From Saprospiraceae bacterium (GTDB lineage: Bacteria; Bacteroidota; Bacteroidia; Chitinophagales; Saprospiraceae): 38,401 nucleotides of DNA. The stretch covers positions 1 to 38,401 of the forward strand of contig JANWVR010000056.1 in the NCBI GenBank assembly GCA_025056735.1, written 5' to 3'. A program made the position numbers and the translations under genes. The notes under the pieces were generated by a model. The model made no database searches, was not told where the DNA came from, and worked only from the letters and a program-made list of their open reading frames with translations. Positions 16,893 through 25,451 of this stretch are shown one piece after another. Positions within the stretch are counted from its first letter, which is position 1. Every line of letters begins with the position of its first letter.

Positions 16893-18713
16893 ATGGTAAG
16901 AGTCGTTTTTTTATCGTTAGTACTCACACTGTGCGGCATACGCGCGCATTTGCTGGCCCAAAAGAGCCTCTCCGCTGCCGACCCGCGCTTAACAGGCATG
17001 GACTCTGTTGTCCAGCGCGTATTGAACAACTGGCATGCACCCGGTTGCGCGATTGCCGTAGTCGAAAAAGGCCGCATCCTTTTTGCCGGCGGCTTCGGCT
17101 ATCGCGATTACCCGGCGCGCCTGCCCGTAACCGATCAGACGCTCTTCCAAATCGGCTCCTGCACCAAAGCCTTTACCTGCGCCTTAGCCGGTCTGCTGGC
17201 CAACGACGGTCTGCTCGACCTCGACGGCAAGGTGCAGGCTTATTTGCCTGAGTTTCGCCTGCAGAACAACGAACTGACAGGCCACGTCACCCTGCGCGAT
17301 TTCATGTGCCACCGCAGCGGCCTGCCGCGACATGACCTGTCGTGGTTGCACAGCCCCACCACCCGCGACAGCTTCATACGGCGCATGGCTTACTTGGAGC
17401 TAAGCGCTGACTTGCGCGAGCGCTGGCAGTACAACAACTTCGGCTACACGGCCGTGGGCGCCGTGCTCGAGCGCGTCAGCGGTAAATCGTGGGAGGCGCT
17501 CACGCGCGAACGCCTCTTCGAGCCCTTGGGCATGCGCACGGCCCGCTTCGACCTCTGGACGCTACCTGCCAAAGCTGACTTTGCCCGCGGACACCGCCTA
17601 CATACCGATACCATCCGACGCATGGACTATCTCCATATTGAGGGCATGGGACCCGCCGGAAGCATCTGCGCCAATGCTGCCGACATTGCCCGATGGCTGC
17701 TGATGTGGACCCAAGGCGGGCAGATAGAGGGCCGCACCCTTTTGCCCTACTCCTTCGTGCGTGAGGCACTATCGGCTCAAATGGCCATGGACGGCTCGTT
17801 GCCCGGCGCCGAAAACCCCTCCATTTTCACCTTCGGTTACGGATTAGGCTGGGTACTGTCCAACTACTACGGCCACTACCGGGCGGCGCATGGCGGCGGT
17901 ATCCATGGCTTTACGGCTGAGGTGTGCCTGTTTCCGGCCGACAGCATTGGTATCGCTGTTTTTGTCAATCAAAATCGCTCGCAGGCGCCAGCCGTCCTGC
18001 GTAATCTGATCGCTGACCGGCTTTTGCAACTGCCCTATCGCGACTGGGACGCCGAGCTGCGCCGCCAATATGCGAGCGAGCGCCTGAGCCTGCTCACCGC
18101 CCAGCAGGGCCTCGCTGCCGAACGTAAAACCGGAACCTCACCCACACAGCCGCTGCCCGCATACGCCGGACGCTACTACCACGGCGGATACGGCGCCTTC
18201 GAGGTCGTCTGGCGCAACGACTCGCTCCTCGCTCTGACGCCCGGCCTCGCCTATCACCTGACGCACTTCCACTACGACGTTTTCCGCGCTGTACCCCTGT
18301 CGGAAGAAGCGCGCGAGGACTTAGCCGGCTTCGGTATGCGCTTCCAGTTCATCGCCAACCTGCGCGGCGAGATGAGCGAACTACACGCCTATGGCATCGA
18401 ACCCGGCGTCGAGAAAGTCGCCTTCAAACGCAAGACCCTCACTGTAGAAATACCGCTGGCCCAATTGGAACGCTACTGCGGCAAATACGCCATAGGCGGC
18501 ACGGAGGCAACGGTTTTTCTAAAGGGCAAAACGCTTACTGTCTCTCTGCCCGGCCAACCCGAATACGAGACCGTGCCCGTGGGCGAGCACACCTTTAAAT
18601 TGAAAGCCCTTGAGGGCTACAGCGTTCGCTTTGAAATGAAGGAGGATGGCATTACTCCTAACGCCATGCTGTTTATCCAGCCCAACGGCACGTTCCGGGC
18701 AACCCGCCAATAG
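16893..18713 (+). CDS. Serine hydrolase, class C beta-lactamase/penicillin-binding-protein family
   Basis: 606 residues using the ATG at 16893, which begins a signal peptide (MVRVVFLSLVLTLCGIRAHL); ATGs at 16848 and 16878 would put charged residues ahead of it. The serine beta-lactamase-like fold is shown by the SxxK motif SCTKAF (catalytic Ser about residue 89), the YxN motif YNNFGY (about 179) and a C-terminal HGG (about 333). The last 200 residues form a DUF3471-like beta domain (YAGRYYHGGYGAFEVVWRND) and a further lipocalin-like piece, usual in Bacteroidota members. Such enzymes are mostly periplasmic D-amino-acid peptidases or esterases; true beta-lactam hydrolysis is not implied. It lies alone after the Sus terminator. 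Confidence 0.88.
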   Translation: MVRVVFLSLVLTLCGIRAHLLAQKSLSAADPRLTGMDSVVQRVLNNWHAPGCAIAVVEKGRILFAGGFGYRDYPARLPVTDQTLFQIGSCTKAFTCALAGLLANDGLLDLDGKVQAYLPEFRLQNNELTGHVTLRDFMCHRSGLPRHDLSWLHSPTTRDSFIRRMAYLELSADLRERWQYNNFGYTAVGAVLERVSGKSWEALTRERLFEPLGMRTARFDLWTLPAKADFARGHRLHTDTIRRMDYLHIEGMGPAGSICANAADIARWLLMWTQGGQIEGRTLLPYSFVREALSAQMAMDGSLPGAENPSIFTFGYGLGWVLSNYYGHYRAAHGGGIHGFTAEVCLFPADSIGIAVFVNQNRSQAPAVLRNLIADRLLQLPYRDWDAELRRQYASERLSLLTAQQGLAAERKTGTSPTQPLPAYAGRYYHGGYGAFEVVWRNDSLLALTPGLAYHLTHFHYDVFRAVPLSEEAREDLAGFGMRFQFIANLRGEMSELHAYGIEPGVEKVAFKRKTLTVEIPLAQLERYCGKYAIGGTEATVFLKGKTLTVSLPGQPEYETVPVGEHTFKLKALEGYSVRFEMKEDGITPNAMLFIQPNGTFRATRQ

Positions 18714-18742
18714 CCGCCGAACAGGTTTGGTGGCTGCTGGGG

Positions 18743-19708
18743 TCAGAACAGTTGGCTGTAGTCGCTGCGAGGCGGCGCGAGCGGGTCGGGGGTGGGTGGT
18801 TCGTTGGATTTGGTCTTTGAGGACGTTTTCGCGCTGCTTAAGGTTTGTTTTTCCCATTGTTCGAGCAGGCGGAGACCTTCGTCCTCGAAGACGCCGTTTT
18901 GCAGGTCAATGGAGTCCATGAGGTGGCGGGTGGTGTCGGTGAAGCGTTCGAGGCTGCCGACTTTTTGGCTGACTTCTTCGGCCAGTTGCTCTAAGGCGTG
19001 GTCGAAGAGGGCGCGCTGGTCGGGGTTGCCTTTGAGGATGCTTTGGGCCGAGCGCATAGCCGAGTGGCTGGCCTTGATGGCCTGGTATTCCTGTTCTTTG
19101 AGGGCGATCTGGTCGCGCGTATCCTCGATGACGATTTCCGAGTGTTCGTACATGCGCCGCAGAACGCGGTAGAGGTTGTCCATTTTCCGATAGAGTTCGG
19201 CGTATTTGGCATTGGCCTCTTGCAGTCGTCCGGCTTTTCGGGTGGCGAGGGTGAGGTTTTTATCGTCGTTTTGGCGTTTGGCTTCGTTGGCAATGGTCAT
19301 GTTTTTTTCGATATCAGCGGTGTTGCCGTCCATGATACCTTTCAGGTCGCGCATTTGCTTGCGCAGGACGCCAATCTGGCGGCTGAGTGCGATGAGGTTT
19401 TTCTCTAAATGTTGGATGTGGTCTTTGAGCACGCTGATGGGGTCAATGTGCACAAACAGGCCGGTGATCCATCGCATGGCTGCTTTGTAGAAGTACCACA
19501 GCAGGTTTCGCGTGTGGGGGTCGAGCAGGAGGTAGAGGACTCCGCCCAGCGCTGCCAGCATAGCAGCTAAGGCGGCGGGGTCTTCGGCCCAGGCGACGAG
19601 GGTGCTGCCAAAGCGAAGGAGAAGCCACGCGCCGCCACCAATTAAAGCGGCCAGCACTATGGCGCCTGTAACGCCTTCGGGGCGTCGCCAAAAGGACTTA
19701 GATGTCAT
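18743..19708 (-). CDS. Membrane-anchored coiled-coil protein of unknown function
   Basis: 321 residues. After a short basic start (MTSKSFWRRPEG) there are two predicted membrane segments, GAIVLAALIGGGAWLLLRFG and AALAAMLAALGGVLYLLL. From about residue 95 to 270 the chain is charged and helical (HLEKNLIALSRQIGVLRKQM, RKMDNLYRVLRRMYEHSEIV), typical of a long cytoplasmic coiled coil, and ends in a Ser/Thr/Pro-rich tail (PPTPDPLAPPRSDYSQLF). I do not recognise the family. The architecture resembles envelope-stress or scaffold proteins, but no PspA or TelA motif is clear. It is the second gene of a two-gene operon with the coiled-coil gene at 19760-20305, 51 bp upstream, so the two proteins probably work together. 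Confidence 0.75.
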   Translation of the reverse strand: MTSKSFWRRPEGVTGAIVLAALIGGGAWLLLRFGSTLVAWAEDPAALAAMLAALGGVLYLLLDPHTRNLLWYFYKAAMRWITGLFVHIDPISVLKDHIQHLEKNLIALSRQIGVLRKQMRDLKGIMDGNTADIEKNMTIANEAKRQNDDKNLTLATRKAGRLQEANAKYAELYRKMDNLYRVLRRMYEHSEIVIEDTRDQIALKEQEYQAIKASHSAMRSAQSILKGNPDQRALFDHALEQLAEEVSQKVGSLERFTDTTRHLMDSIDLQNGVFEDEGLRLLEQWEKQTLSSAKTSSKTKSNEPPTPDPLAPPRSDYSQLF

Positions 19709-19759
19709 GGTAAATGCGCGTGAGTAGGCTACTGGGCAAAAATAGAATTTTCAGCGGAC

Positions 19760-20305
19760 TTACAAGTAGCGATGGAGGCGTTCGATGTCTTGTTCGATGC
19801 TGCGCAGGAGAGCCTGGCGTGTCTGGTCGAAGGCAGCCTGAGCGCGCGCCAGTTTTTGTTCTTCGGATTGGCGAGCGGCTTCGGCGCGCTCGATGTCGTT
19901 CAGGTAGCGGCCCAATTCGTCTTGGAGGCGGGCGATTTCGGCGCGGTGGCGCTCTATTTGATCCTTTAAGCGGGCTATCTCGCGTTCGCGGGCGGTTACC
20001 TCGCGTTCGCGCCGGCTCTGGAGCGCTGCCTCGAATTGCGCCTGTTCCTGCTCGATGAGGTTGCTGTAATACTTTGCCGACTCGAGCAGTTTTTCTTTGG
20101 AAAGGCCCACGGTTGCTGCCGTGGTGAAGGCGCTTTTGTACGCGGTGGCTTCGTCTAAGTCCATGCGCTGCAATGCGACGGCCGCCCGCTTGAATTCGAT
20201 GTAGTCGAAGCCCGGAAGGTTGTTTTCTTCCAGAGCGCCCAGAAGCAGCTCTAAGCTGCGCTCGTCGGCGTCTTGTAGTGGGAAGAGTGCTTTTGTTGGT
20301 ATCAT
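19760..20305 (-). CDS. Coiled-coil protein of unknown function
   Basis: 181 residues starting MIPTKALFPLQDADERSL. The first 90 residues form a helical domain (FDYIEFKRAAVALQRMDLDE, AFTTAATVGLSKEKLLES). The rest is one continuous coiled coil rich in Glu, Arg and Gln (REREIARLKDQIERHRAEIA, LQDELGRYLNDIERAEAARQ). No signal peptide or membrane segment is seen, so it is cytoplasmic. It precedes the membrane-anchored coiled-coil gene in the same direction with 51 bp between, which suggests a soluble partner binding a membrane scaffold. Family and function are not recognised. Confidence 0.75.
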   Translation of the reverse strand: MIPTKALFPLQDADERSLELLLGALEENNLPGFDYIEFKRAAVALQRMDLDEATAYKSAFTTAATVGLSKEKLLESAKYYSNLIEQEQAQFEAALQSRREREVTAREREIARLKDQIERHRAEIARLQDELGRYLNDIERAEAARQSEEQKLARAQAAFDQTRQALLRSIEQDIERLHRYL

Positions 20306-20556
20306 AGAAGGGATACGTCAAGTTATGTGCATGAAAAACGCCTGCAAGGTAGTGGGAAGTTCGTCGTGCGTGTTGTGGCGAAGGGTGTTTTTCTCAACAA
20401 TTTAAAGGCGCGTGCCTATTATGCAGTTTTTTTGCAAGGACTTTGGCACCAGCCTGCGCATTTTGGCGAGAGAGAATGCTTCTGGTGGGTGGTGAATAAA
20501 AAATGCCGCTATCTGTCGTACTTTGCAGCCAAATTTGGGCAACCGATCACCCAAAG

Positions 20557-22455
20557 ATGTCTTCGACGAACACTTTATCCGCATCGCCCAGAGTGGAATG
20601 GGCGTCGCTGCGTGCCCAATGCAACGAATTGGAGCGGTGGGCTTTTACCGACTTTTCGCAGGCGCGCCGGGCGATGGAGGCCATAGAAGCGGTGCTGGCC
20701 CCAGATACGCCCTTAGATATTCAGGCGGCATACTTCAGTCAGCGGGCATTTCTGGAAAACCAGTGGCGCCGCTTTGAGCCAGCGCTGCGGTATTTAGAGC
20801 AGGCACTGGCCGCATGGGAGCGTTTGAATGACGACGAGCAGGTGGCGGAGACACATCTGGATATCGCGGCTGTGCATATCAATCGGCGCGAGTGGCAGGC
20901 TGCTGAGCAAAGCTTAGAACGCGCGCGCCAGCGGCTGAGTAAGCGCCCAGAGTGCGCGCGCCTGCATGGGCAGCTGGCCTGCCGCGAGGGTTTTCTGCAC
21001 CTGCACCTGTCGAATCACCGCAAGGCGTTGGAAAAGTTGCAGGAGGCAGAGCGCGTCCTGATGGCGCTGGGCGAAGCAGCAACGCTTAAGGATTTTTACA
21101 TCCTAACCTTAGTCATCAGCGGCTTAGGCGACCTGTACGAGCGCATGGACGAGCGGGAAAACAGCTTAGACGCTTATCTGCGCGCGCTGCCACTGGTGGA
21201 GGAGCACCGCTTGCGCCCGCGTCTGCCCTGGCACTACCTGAACGCTGGGCGGGCTGCTGTCGCGCAAAACGACACCGACTATGCGCGCGAATGCTTCGAA
21301 CATGTGCTCGAATTTGCCGACGAAGAGGAAGTCGAGGCTAAAGCGCACGCCTTAGCTAACCTCGGCATCTTAGACCTGCTCCAGGGCGAAAGCCAGCGTG
21401 CAGCAGCACTCTTCGACGAAGCAGCTGCGCAATTTCCAAACCCGTCGGCACCGTCGGACTTCACGAACCTGTCCAAAATACAGGCCTGGCGCGCCGAACT
21501 GCTGTGGCAACTCAACGAAACGCAACAGGCAGAGACGCACTTTGAGCAGGCCTACGCCTTCGGCAAGCGCGGGCACGACCTTAACCACTTGGCGCACGTG
21601 TGCCAGGCGCTGGCCCAATTGTGCGCCGCCCGCGGCGACTACCAGCAGGCCTATCACTGGCAGCAGCAAAGCACTGAAACCATCGAACAACACTACCTGC
21701 AGGTGCGCGACCGCGAACGCCAGGAAATCGAAACCCGCCACAACTTAGAGCGCATCCGCCAGGAAGCCCAGATGGCCAAACTCCGCGTAGCCAGCCTGCA
21801 ACAGCGCGCCTTACGCGCCCAAATGAACCCGCATTTCCTCTTCAACGCGCTCAACGCCATTCAGGGCCTCATCACCTCGGGCCGCAACGACGAAGCCGAA
21901 ACCTACTTAGCCCGCTTCGCTAAATTCATGCGCCACACCTTGGAGTATTCTGACCTAGAGGTGGTTACTTTAGAGCAGGAAATCGAGTTCTTAGAGCGCT
22001 ATTTAGAACTCAACCGCCGCCTGCGCTTCCGCGATCGGCTGAACTACCGCATCGTGCAGCCCACGAGCGTGGACTCCGCAGAACTATTCATCCCGGCCAT
22101 GATCGTGCAGCCCTTTGTCGAAAACGCCATTGAACACGGCTTGCGCCCGCGCTTGGAGGGCAACCTGACAGTAGAATTCCGCCTGACGGACGATGAAAAC
22201 TCGCTCCTGTGCTTAGTCGAGGACGACGGTGTCGGCTTCAATAAAGGCCGCGAAAAACAAAAAGCGCAGCCCCCCTCCTACCAAAGACATCGTTCGCGCG
22301 GCATGGACATCACGCGCGAACGCCTGCATTTGCTGCATCAATTGCGCAAAAACCCGGGCATGCAGTTCATCAAAATATCGGACTTGAGCGACAAAACCAA
22401 CGGAGAACGCACAGGAACCTTAGTTGAGGTCCTGCTGCCCATCCTCGAACTCTGA
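20557..22455 (+). CDS. LytS/YehU-type sensor histidine kinase with TPR domain
   Basis: 632 residues from the ATG at 20557; the longer frame to 20503 adds a cysteine-containing leader with no family resemblance. Residues 1-390 are tetratricopeptide-like helices (FLENQWRRFEPALRYLEQAL, AERVLMALGEAATLKDFY). A short coiled coil (RDRERQEIETRHNLERIRQE) leads into the His_kinase domain, whose phospho-acceptor lies in QMNPHFLFNALNAIQGLI (His near 426). The HATPase domain shows the N box VQPFVENAIEHGLRP and G box VEDDGVGF. No membrane segment or signal peptide is present, so sensing is likely cytoplasmic through the TPR region. Partners of this family are usually LytTR response regulators, but none is adjacent, so it is an orphan kinase here. 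Confidence 0.9.
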   Translation: MSSTNTLSASPRVEWASLRAQCNELERWAFTDFSQARRAMEAIEAVLAPDTPLDIQAAYFSQRAFLENQWRRFEPALRYLEQALAAWERLNDDEQVAETHLDIAAVHINRREWQAAEQSLERARQRLSKRPECARLHGQLACREGFLHLHLSNHRKALEKLQEAERVLMALGEAATLKDFYILTLVISGLGDLYERMDERENSLDAYLRALPLVEEHRLRPRLPWHYLNAGRAAVAQNDTDYARECFEHVLEFADEEEVEAKAHALANLGILDLLQGESQRAAALFDEAAAQFPNPSAPSDFTNLSKIQAWRAELLWQLNETQQAETHFEQAYAFGKRGHDLNHLAHVCQALAQLCAARGDYQQAYHWQQQSTETIEQHYLQVRDRERQEIETRHNLERIRQEAQMAKLRVASLQQRALRAQMNPHFLFNALNAIQGLITSGRNDEAETYLARFAKFMRHTLEYSDLEVVTLEQEIEFLERYLELNRRLRFRDRLNYRIVQPTSVDSAELFIPAMIVQPFVENAIEHGLRPRLEGNLTVEFRLTDDENSLLCLVEDDGVGFNKGREKQKAQPPSYQRHRSRGMDITRERLHLLHQLRKNPGMQFIKISDLSDKTNGERTGTLVEVLLPILEL

Positions 22456-22530
22456 AGTCTCGGAATTTAATACAGGTTTAACCTTGCCTCTACTACCCCA
22501 CCCTACCTTCGCCCTTATTTTTAGGAAAAT

Positions 22531-23706
22531 ATGGCAAAAACGCAACGGAAAAACCTGCCTCAGCCCGGCATACGTCGAAGGGCATTCTATTTAGACGTTC
22601 TCGATGCGCTCACCCAGGAACGCACCTTTCTGGCGATTGTGCTGGTGGCATTCTTAGCCGCTGCAGCCTTTTACCAGGACCCTCAAGCAGCCATGTGGAT
22701 TGGCTTTGTGCTGGCGGCTTATTCGGCTGTGGCCAACGATAGCATCCAGTCGCTGGGAACTTTCATCGAGAGTAACAAGCACCGTCCCTGGTGGGTCTTG
22801 TGGCTCTTTACTGGCGGTATCTTTCTGGTAACCATTGTCGCCAGCTGGCTCGTTTTCAATGGCGATGTTACGTATCAGCGTCTACTCAACGACGCAGGTG
22901 AGACTAAATACCCGCATCCAAAGGAGTTTTCTTTCTTCCAGGTTATAGCGCCTTTAGTACTACTCATTCTCACGCGCCTGCGTATGCCGGTATCCACCAC
23001 CTTCTTGCTGCTCAGCGTATTCAGTGTGGACTCCTCCGGCGTTACCTCCATTGTCGGCAAGAGCATGTCGGGTTATGTTCTGGCCTTTGCCGTGTCGTTT
23101 GTTATCTGGTATTTCGGCTACGAAATTATTCGACGGTATTTCCGGCACCGCAAAGCGCATTTTTCCTGGGTATTTATCCAATGGGCCATCAGTGGTGCGC
23201 TCTGGTCGGTTTGGCTCATGCAGGATGGCGCCAATATTGCCGTGTTTCTACCCCGGCGTCTGGATTTGGGTATGCTGCTGATATTCCTATCCGTAATTTT
23301 CTTCGGGATGGGAATCCTCTTCTACCTTCGCGGCGACAAAATTCAGGAGGTTGTCAGTGAAAAGGTACGCATCTCGGACGTTCGCGCAGCCACGTTGATA
23401 GACTTCACCTATGTCTTGCTTTTGCTCTACAAGCTACTCATCAGCACGATACCTATGAGTACGACCTGGGTTTTTCTTGGGGTCATCGGTGGGCGTGAGA
23501 TTGCCATCAGTCTGGCACGCAAGAAGAGCGGCTACAAGCATCGCTTCAAAGCGCTTCGTTTGGTTGCGCGCGACGTGCTATACGCTACCATTGGTCTCGT
23601 CATCTCAGTGGCGCTGGCTTCGGGCGCCAATCCCAAAATTCGCGCCGCTCTTGCGCAGTCTTTCCACGACCTTTGGCTGGGCTTAGTCGGCCTGGTCAGC
23701 TACTGA
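22531..23706 (+). CDS. PiT-like inorganic phosphate transporter family membrane protein
   Basis: 391 residues with about nine to ten hydrophobic segments. The motifs SAVANDSIQSLGTFIESN and RMPVSTTFLLLSVFS in the first half, and QDGANIAVFLPR and IPMSTTWVFLGVIGGREI in the second, resemble the repeated GANDxxN and PxSTT signatures of the PiT (Pho-4) phosphate permease family, including the internal two-fold repeat. The match is distant, with the canonical histidine after the STT motif missing, so another anion or a divergent role is possible. It is the first gene of a likely operon with cdsA (24 bp later) and a glycosyltransferase. A -7-like TACCTTCG lies about 30 bp upstream of the ATG. Confidence 0.7.
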   Translation: MAKTQRKNLPQPGIRRRAFYLDVLDALTQERTFLAIVLVAFLAAAAFYQDPQAAMWIGFVLAAYSAVANDSIQSLGTFIESNKHRPWWVLWLFTGGIFLVTIVASWLVFNGDVTYQRLLNDAGETKYPHPKEFSFFQVIAPLVLLILTRLRMPVSTTFLLLSVFSVDSSGVTSIVGKSMSGYVLAFAVSFVIWYFGYEIIRRYFRHRKAHFSWVFIQWAISGALWSVWLMQDGANIAVFLPRRLDLGMLLIFLSVIFFGMGILFYLRGDKIQEVVSEKVRISDVRAATLIDFTYVLLLLYKLLISTIPMSTTWVFLGVIGGREIAISLARKKSGYKHRFKALRLVARDVLYATIGLVISVALASGANPKIRAALAQSFHDLWLGLVGLVSY

Positions 23707-23729
23707 CAGCCCCCGCTTGACTCGGGGAC

Positions 23730-24614
23730 ATGAAACAACGCATCATTTCGGCCATCCTCTTTGCGGTGGCTATGCTCGCAGGCGTTTTTGGAGGCGCCGC
23801 CGCTTTTTACGCGCTCTTTGCATTCATCACCGCTGGATGCGTGTGGGAACTCATGGGCCTGCTCTTTCAGCCGGGCCATGACCACCGCCTCTGGCGGCGT
23901 CTATCGGGCGTCGCACTCGGCACGGCACCGTTCCTTATCTTTGGCAGCAAACTCTTCGGCGTTTTTCCAAGCCTGGGAGCGGCCTCAGAAATCTCTTATG
24001 GCCTGTTCAAAGCCAATCTCATGGAAAACGCCATCCCCATCCTGATGACCATCACCTTACTGCCTTTAGCCATCTTTCTATTGCTTATTCTGGAGCTTTC
24101 CCTCAAATCGGAACGCCCTTTTGATAACATCGGGCATTACTTAGTCGGTATTGCGTACATAGGCGTGCCCTTTGCTTTACTCATTAACATCTCTTACTGG
24201 CACGATGATTACGCCCCTCTGCGCGTCTTTGGCCTGCTGCTGCTGACCTGGACAAACGACACTATGGCCTATTTTATCGGCACGTTTATCGGGCGAACCC
24301 CCTTCTTCACTCGCATATCGCCTAAGAAAACCTGGGAGGGCACGCTGGGCGGTATCGGCTGCACCTTCCTCGTGGCTTATGCGCTTTCGCGCTGGATTTC
24401 AGACTTTACGCCTGCCGAGTGGTTCCTCATAGCCGCCTGCGTAGCCGTCTTCGGTACCTTAGGCGACTTAGTGGAAAGCATGCTCAAGCGCAGCGTGCAC
24501 ATCAAAGACTCTGGCTCCGTCCTGCCCGGCCACGGCGGCTGGCTCGACCGCTTCGACTCCTTTATCTTCGTACTGCCCTTCGCCTGGTTAGCGCTCATGA
24601 TCTGGGAAGGATAG
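23730..24614 (+). CDS. cdsA: Phosphatidate cytidylyltransferase
   Basis: 294 residues with about eight membrane segments. The family signature is complete near the C-terminus: SMLKRSVHIKDSGSVLPGHG followed by GWLDRFDS, including the KD, HGG and DR residues used to bind metal and CTP. An upstream TWTNDTMAYFIGTFIGRTPF and SPKKTWEG also fit CdsA. The enzyme makes CDP-diacylglycerol from phosphatidate and CTP at the inner membrane, the branch point of phospholipid synthesis. It sits between the PiT-like gene and the glycosyltransferase with very short spacers (24 and 8 bp), so all three are probably one transcript of envelope genes. Confidence 0.95.
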   Translation: MKQRIISAILFAVAMLAGVFGGAAAFYALFAFITAGCVWELMGLLFQPGHDHRLWRRLSGVALGTAPFLIFGSKLFGVFPSLGAASEISYGLFKANLMENAIPILMTITLLPLAIFLLLILELSLKSERPFDNIGHYLVGIAYIGVPFALLINISYWHDDYAPLRVFGLLLLTWTNDTMAYFIGTFIGRTPFFTRISPKKTWEGTLGGIGCTFLVAYALSRWISDFTPAEWFLIAACVAVFGTLGDLVESMLKRSVHIKDSGSVLPGHGGWLDRFDSFIFVLPFAWLALMIWEG

Positions 24615-24622
24615 ACCGAAAT

Positions 24623-25384
24623 ATGCCCATTTCCGCTGTCATTATCACCTACAACGAAGCGCGCAACATCGAACGCTGCATCACCTCGCTCCAGGGCGTC
24701 GCCGATGAAATCATCGTGCTCGACAGCTATTCTACCGACGAAACGCCCGACCTGTGCCGCCAATTGGGCGTGCGCTTTCTCCAACACCCTTTCGACGGCT
24801 ACGGCCAACAGAAAAACCGCGCCAACGCCATGGCCCAGCACCCGTGGATCCTCTCCTTAGACGCCGATGAAGCCCTCAGCGCCCCACTGCGCGAAGCATT
24901 GCTGGCGCAACGCGAACGCTTAGACGACGCCGATGCCTACGCTATGCACCGCCGCACCAACTACTGTGGCCACTGGGTGAAACACTGCGGCTGGTACCCC
25001 GACCGCAAAGTGCGCCTCTTCCGCCGAGACCTCGCCCAATGGAACACCTCGCCCGTACACGAACAACTCCTATTGCCGCCCAATGCCCGCATCGGATTCC
25101 TCAACGGCGACCTGCTCCACTACAGCTACTACTCTACTGACGAACACCGCGAACGCGCCCGCAAGTACGCCCGCCTCAGCGCCCAAGCCATGAAACAGGC
25201 CGGCAAACGCGCATACCCCTGGACACCCTACCTCCGGGCCGCCTTCAAATGGCTGCGCAACTATATCCTCCTCTCAGGCTTCTTAGACGGACGCACCGGA
25301 TGGGACATCTGCCGCATCAGCGCCATGGAGACGTTCTGGAAGTATCGGTTTTTACAGCGCGACAACCACCCTGAGGACGCATAG
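24623..25384 (+). CDS. Family 2 glycosyltransferase, WaaE/KdtX-like
   Basis: 253 residues from the ATG at 24623, 8 bp after cdsA. A GT-A fold is shown by SAVIITYNEARNIERCITSL at the start, VLDSYSTDETPDL, and the metal-binding DxD-like ILSLDADEALS. The later GGHW-type region (CGHWVKHCGWYPDRKVRLF) and LLHYSYYSTDEHRERARKYA are typical of the small lipopolysaccharide-core glycosyltransferases related to WaaE/KdtX. The reaction is probably transfer of a sugar from a nucleotide donor onto a lipid-linked or core acceptor at the cytoplasmic side of the membrane. The acceptor cannot be named. A longer frame starting at 24419 overlaps cdsA and is not used. Confidence 0.88.
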   Translation: MPISAVIITYNEARNIERCITSLQGVADEIIVLDSYSTDETPDLCRQLGVRFLQHPFDGYGQQKNRANAMAQHPWILSLDADEALSAPLREALLAQRERLDDADAYAMHRRTNYCGHWVKHCGWYPDRKVRLFRRDLAQWNTSPVHEQLLLPPNARIGFLNGDLLHYSYYSTDEHRERARKYARLSAQAMKQAGKRAYPWTPYLRAAFKWLRNYILLSGFLDGRTGWDICRISAMETFWKYRFLQRDNHPEDA

Positions 25385-25426
25385 ATGTGCTGTATTTGTA
25401 CCTCCTGCTATTTTACAAAATCACAC

Positions 25427-25434
25427 TACTTTTG
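25427..25434 (+). promoter_or_regulatory. Bacteroidota -7 promoter element for the methyltransferase
   Basis: TACTTTTG matches TAnnTTTG, 17 bp upstream of the ATG at 25452, in an AT-rich stretch after the glycosyltransferase gene. No -33 TTTG is seen at the usual distance. Confidence 0.45.
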
Positions 25435-25451
25435 AGGGCAAAATCCGACCC

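Noticed and set aside
16893-18713. Annotation of the serine hydrolase as an antibiotic-resistance beta-lactamase
   Set aside because: The SxxK and YxN motifs are shared by many peptidases and esterases; length and the C-terminal domains fit the general serine hydrolase group.
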